From CAYQJL01 sp964573295 (GTDB lineage Bacteria; Eisenbacteria; RBG-16-71-46; CAIMUX01; WJJG01), in contig CAZNJE010000001.1 in assembly GCA_964573295.1 (NCBI GenBank), positions 124,001 through 188,000 on the forward strand: a stretch of 64,000 nt of DNA, written 5' to 3'. Positions 61,101 through 64,000 of this stretch are shown piece by piece. A program made the translations under genes and the position numbers. Position 1 is the first letter of the stretch; every line of letters starts with the position of its first letter. The notes under the pieces were generated by a model. The model had not been told where the DNA came from, ran no database searches, and saw only the letters and a program-made list of their open reading frames with translations.

Positions 61101-62135
61101 GTGCCTGTAGCCGAGCCACTCGTCAGCGTTCTGTTGCCGGCCCGTGACGCCGCCGTCACGCTGGCTGAATCGCTCGCGAGCCTGCAGGATCAGACCTTCC
61201 GTGACTGGGAATGTCTCGTGCTGGACGACGGTTCGACAGATCGAACACGCGGTGTCGCTGAGGGCTTTGCCGCCAGCGACCCGCGGTTCCGAGTCTTCTC
61301 CGCCCCTGAGCCCCGGGGGATCATCGAGACCCTCAACGAAGGCGCCGCTCGCGCGCGAGGACACTATCTGGCGCGCCAGGACGCCGACGATCGATCCCTG
61401 CCCCGGCGGCTCGAGCTCTCCTTGGACCTGCTGACGGCCAATCCGCACGTCGATGTGGCCGCCTGCCGCATCGAGCTCTTCCCGCAGGAGCGGATCCGCC
61501 CCGGATGGCGGGCCTACGCAGAGTGGCTCAACCGGCTCGTCACGCCCGAAGCGATCGCCGGCGACATCTACGTCGAGAGCCCCCTTCCCCATCCGACGGT
61601 GCTGATGCCGCGCGAGCTGCTCGCCTCCTGCGGCGGTTATCGCGAACACGGCTGGCCCGAAGACTATGACCTGTGGCTACGCTTGCACGTGGCCGGCCGG
61701 CACTTCGCGAAGCCGGAGCCGGTGCTCTACCAGTGGCGCCACCACGAGGGCCGCCTGACCCACCGGGACGAGCGCTACGCTCCCGAAGCGTTCCTGGCCT
61801 GCAAGCTCCACCACCTGGCGGCACGCTTGGGCGATTCGACGTTGCTGGTCTGGGGCGCCGGCCGGGACGGGTCTCGCCTCGCGCGGGCGCTCGAGCAACG
61901 CCGGTTGCGTGTCGAGGCCTTCATCGACATCGATCCCCGCAAGATCGGACGAACCCGGGGCACCTGCCCGGTGATCTCGCCGGAGCAACTCGGGCACCGG
62001 GCGCACTGCCCGGCCTGTGCGGCGCCGCCGCTGATTCTGGTGGCCGTGGGGACCAAAGGCGCCCGCCAGCTCATCCGAGAGCATCTATATGCAACCGGCT
62101 GGTCGGAACCGGAGGACTTCCTGTGCCTGCACTAG
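61101..62135 (+). CDS. family 2 glycosyltransferase with C-terminal nucleotide-binding-like domain
   Basis: About 344 aa from a GTG at 61101 (VPVAEPLVSVLLPARD). GT-A motifs: CLVLDDGSTDRT and the DxD-like RQDADDRSLPRR, with PEDYDLWLRLHVAG. The C-terminal roughly 110 residues form a second alpha/beta unit (LLVWGAGRDGSRLARALEQR, VEAFIDIDPRKIG, ILVAVGTKGARQLI) like the sugar-nucleotide or CoA-binding module seen in some GT2 and acyltransferase proteins. The domain pair suggests an envelope glycan role. The long upstream frame to 60810 overlaps the divergent RNase H gene and is rejected. The 331-bp divergent region 60770-61100 has a 17-bp repeat at 61066-61097. Confidence 0.85.
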   Translation: MPVAEPLVSVLLPARDAAVTLAESLASLQDQTFRDWECLVLDDGSTDRTRGVAEGFAASDPRFRVFSAPEPRGIIETLNEGAARARGHYLARQDADDRSLPRRLELSLDLLTANPHVDVAACRIELFPQERIRPGWRAYAEWLNRLVTPEAIAGDIYVESPLPHPTVLMPRELLASCGGYREHGWPEDYDLWLRLHVAGRHFAKPEPVLYQWRHHEGRLTHRDERYAPEAFLACKLHHLAARLGDSTLLVWGAGRDGSRLARALEQRRLRVEAFIDIDPRKIGRTRGTCPVISPEQLGHRAHCPACAAPPLILVAVGTKGARQLIREHLYATGWSEPEDFLCLH

Positions 62136-62150
62136 AGCTGATCGGGAGGG

Positions 62151-62240
62151 CAGAGCAGGGCAGGGCACGGCACGGCACGGCAGAGCAGGGCACGGGGCGG
62201 CAGAGCAGGGCACGGGGCGGCAGAGCAGGGCACGGGGCGC
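62151..62240. repeat. 20-bp and smaller tandem repeats in intergenic region
   Basis: Three perfect 20-bp copies (62181-62200, 62201-62220, 62221-62240 except its last base) follow a CACGG pentamer run (62166-62180). The gap 62136-62749 is otherwise empty unless the Memo-like gene starts early. Confidence 0.85.
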
Positions 62241-62620
62241 TCGCGCGGATGCAGGTTTGCTCCGGACGACCTGATGTCCTAAGATGAAGCCGTGATGTTG
62301 GAATTCCCGTCTATGTGGTGCAACTTATTGTCGCGTAGGCAGTTGAGCCCCACTTAACGTGGCCCAGTCAACTGCGACAGTAACTGATGGCCCGTCAAGT
62401 GGTTGAACGCGGTGCGACGGGATTCAGGCACCCACAACCTACGGTGAGGACCGTGGCCGGAAGCATCGGAACCGAGGCGCATACCTTGTTCGAAGCGCAA
62501 ACCTCCCATTCGGCGAGAGATCCATCCGTCGGAGAACCCCGCACGGGCAGGCTTCGTGGTCGCTCGCGCCTGGTCCCGTTACGCCCGGCCCATCTGGGCC
62601 TCGTACGGCTGCATCGGGCC

Positions 62621-62680
62621 CGGTTCCTCGTGGCCCGGTTCCTCGTGGCCCGGTTGCTCCTGGTCCGGTTCCTCGTGGCC
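62621..62680. repeat. 15-bp tandem repeat (4 units) upstream of or inside the Memo-like gene
   Basis: Units 62621-62635, 62636-62650, 62651-62665 and 62666-62680. In the frame of the downstream gene they encode RFLVA-type repeats and a hydrophobic stretch that could be a signal segment. Confidence 0.85.
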
Positions 62681-62749
62681 CTCTTGCTGCTGGGTGCCGC
62701 CAACGCCTTGTACGCGGCAATCGGGACTTCAACCTGTGAGGCAGAAACC

Positions 62750-64000
62750 ATGAAAGCTACACGCCCAAGCGCGCTGGCGGGAACGTGGTACACCGCGGAC
62801 CCGATACAACTGGCCACCGCAATCGAAGGTCATCTCGAACATGGCCGGCCGCTCGAGGAAATCGCCTCCACCCGCCCGATCGCGCTCATCGCCCCCCACG
62901 CTGGACACCGCTTCTCAGGGGATGCCGCCGGCGCCGCCTTCCGGCTGCTCGCCGGTGAGGCCGGCCGGAACGTAACGCGCATCTTCTTGATCGGCCCGTC
63001 CCATCATCAGGCCTTTTCGGGCGCATCGATCCCGAACGTGACGCAGTATGAAACACCCCTGGGACCGGTTCCAATCGACACCGACGTCACCCAGGCCATG
63101 CTGGACCATCCGCTCGTGCACACCGTGGCACGCGCCCACGGGCCCGAACACTGTCTGGAGATCGAGCTACCCTTCCTGCAACGCGTCTTCGAGCATCCGT
63201 TCCGCATCGTACCCATGCTCATCTCGGGGTTGGACACGGCCGGGTGGTTCGAGCTGGCGCAAGCCCTGGCCGCTCATGTGGACGAACATACCCTGATCGT
63301 GATCAGCTCCGACTTCTGCCATTACGGCAGCCGCTTTGGCTACCTGCCGTTCGAGGATGATCCCGACGGCAACCTGCGCCGCTTGGACAAGGGCGTCCTG
63401 GCGCCCATCCTGGCCCTGGATCCGGCCGCATTGGCAACCTACAAGCGCGAGACCGACATCACGGTCTGCGGAATCCGCCCCATCGGGATACTTCTCGAGC
63501 TGTTGCGACGTGACCAGATCCAGGCGATCTGGGGCGGTGGGCTCCCGGAGGGCCGTGTTTTGGATTACTATCGCTCAGCCGATCTGCTCGACGATTTCGA
63601 AGGCTCGGTGAGCTACGCCTCGGTGGCCTTCTTCCCGGCCGGCACGCTGAAGCCGGGGCCTGCCTACCCGCCAATGCTGCGAGAGGTGCCGGCCTGGGGC
63701 GAGACCGCAGCCGAGGAGGTCAACGGCAGCGAGGGCAGCAAGGGCAGCGAGCATGCTGAGTTCACTTTCTCCCCCGAGGAGCGGCGGTACCTACTCGGTC
63801 TGGCGCGCCGCACGTTGGAGTGCAAGCTGAGCGGTGAGGCCCTGCCCGACCCCGAGCCCTTTCCCAAGGGCGTCTCGGCGGAGAAGATGGCAACGGTTTG
63901 CGGCGTGTTCGTCACGCTCAACAAGCATCATCACCTGCGCGGCTGTATTGGGCACATCGTGGGACGCGAGAGCCTGGCGAGAGGCGTGATGGACAATGCC
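62750..64000 (+). CDS. Memo-AMMECR1 fusion protein (AmmeMemoRadiSam system A/B), partial
   Basis: At least 417 codons; the 3' end is outside the window. ATG 62750 has GAGG upstream. The Memo-like domain (about 1-305) contains SALAGTWYTAD, LIAPHAGHRFSG, FLIGPSHHQAFSG, PFLQRVF, ISSDFCHYG with metal-type His, and AVWGG-like IWGGGLP. AMMECR1 follows from about 340 (FSPEERRYLLGLARRTLECK, GVFVTLNKHHHLRGCIGHI). The two with a radical-SAM protein form the widespread, poorly understood AmmeMemoRadiSam set; the radical-SAM gene may be just beyond the edge. The same frame is open back to 62384 with a hydrophobic leader, so an exported form from an earlier start (ATG 62387 or a nearby TTG/GTG) cannot be ruled out. 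Confidence 0.85.
   Translation, partial: MKATRPSALAGTWYTADPIQLATAIEGHLEHGRPLEEIASTRPIALIAPHAGHRFSGDAAGAAFRLLAGEAGRNVTRIFLIGPSHHQAFSGASIPNVTQYETPLGPVPIDTDVTQAMLDHPLVHTVARAHGPEHCLEIELPFLQRVFEHPFRIVPMLISGLDTAGWFELAQALAAHVDEHTLIVISSDFCHYGSRFGYLPFEDDPDGNLRRLDKGVLAPILALDPAALATYKRETDITVCGIRPIGILLELLRRDQIQAIWGGGLPEGRVLDYYRSADLLDDFEGSVSYASVAFFPAGTLKPGPAYPPMLREVPAWGETAAEEVNGSEGSKGSEHAEFTFSPEERRYLLGLARRTLECKLSGEALPDPEPFPKGVSAEKMATVCGVFVTLNKHHHLRGCIGHIVGRESLARGVMDNA

Overview
The window is GC-rich and almost fully coding. It most resembles the chromosome of a Gram-negative, probably anaerobic or microaerophilic bacterium of a candidate phylum near the FCB group, Candidatus Eisenbacteria or a close relative; this is inferred from protein style, not from a database search. 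The clues are secreted proteins ending in FlgD/Por-like sorting domains, dockerin-like Asp-rich repeats, a ferredoxin-linked 2-oxoacid oxidoreductase (VorB type), a DUF4159/DUF4175/TPR cluster like those near Bat genes, MenA, SecDF, SurA-like and outer-membrane-barrel proteins, many TTG/GTG starts and strong AGGAGG ribosome sites. No IS element, phage, CRISPR array, rRNA or convincing tRNA was seen.

Layout: 1-5117 (minus) TPR protein, DUF4175 and DUF4159. 5314-7885 SecF and SecD. 8020-12798 a lineage-specific set of a small membrane protein, two lipoproteins, a beta-barrel protein and a sugar nucleotidyltransferase. 12831-21339 a tightly overlapping housekeeping run: RsmA, TatD, RicT/PSP1, HolB, then an EnvC-like factor, FtsX, FtsE, an S4 protein and a SurA-like chaperone. 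21721-27586 an HD-GYP protein, a nuclease-fold protein, HflX and glutamine synthetase. 27756-31673 GroEL, GroES and an NtrC-like regulator with a pseudo-receiver and no GAFTGA loop. 32047-34449 a papain-family protease with Cys-rich repeats, a helical protein and a receiver protein. 34503-37361 VorB-type oxidoreductase. 37843-43882 three secreted proteins. 44150-47588 MenA, a phosphatase-superfamily/TPR lipoprotein and a LOG-like protein. 47688-50886 four membrane genes of unknown function. 50917-57061 a degenerate GGDEF protein, cupin, GmhA, glycosyltransferase and two GAPDH genes. 57460-64000 a dead HtrA-like/TPR protein, a strong promoter with a long structured leader before a secreted protein, RNase HI, a family 2 glycosyltransferase and a Memo-AMMECR1 fusion.

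The points most worth following are: (i) the four-gene membrane cluster at 47688-50886, whose first gene is cut by a TAA codon and by a false assembly gap; (ii) the roughly 325-nt structured leader at 59121-59445; (iii) short tandem duplications of 6-39 bp that recur in signal peptides, N-terminal leaders, linkers, tails and intergenic gaps across the window; and (iv) several pseudo-enzymes of signalling families (receiver, AAA+, GGDEF, HtrA, LytM) that keep the fold but have lost key residues.

Limits: starts were chosen by eye from ribosome-site spacing and operon overlap, and family names come from memory of motifs. Residue positions are approximate.
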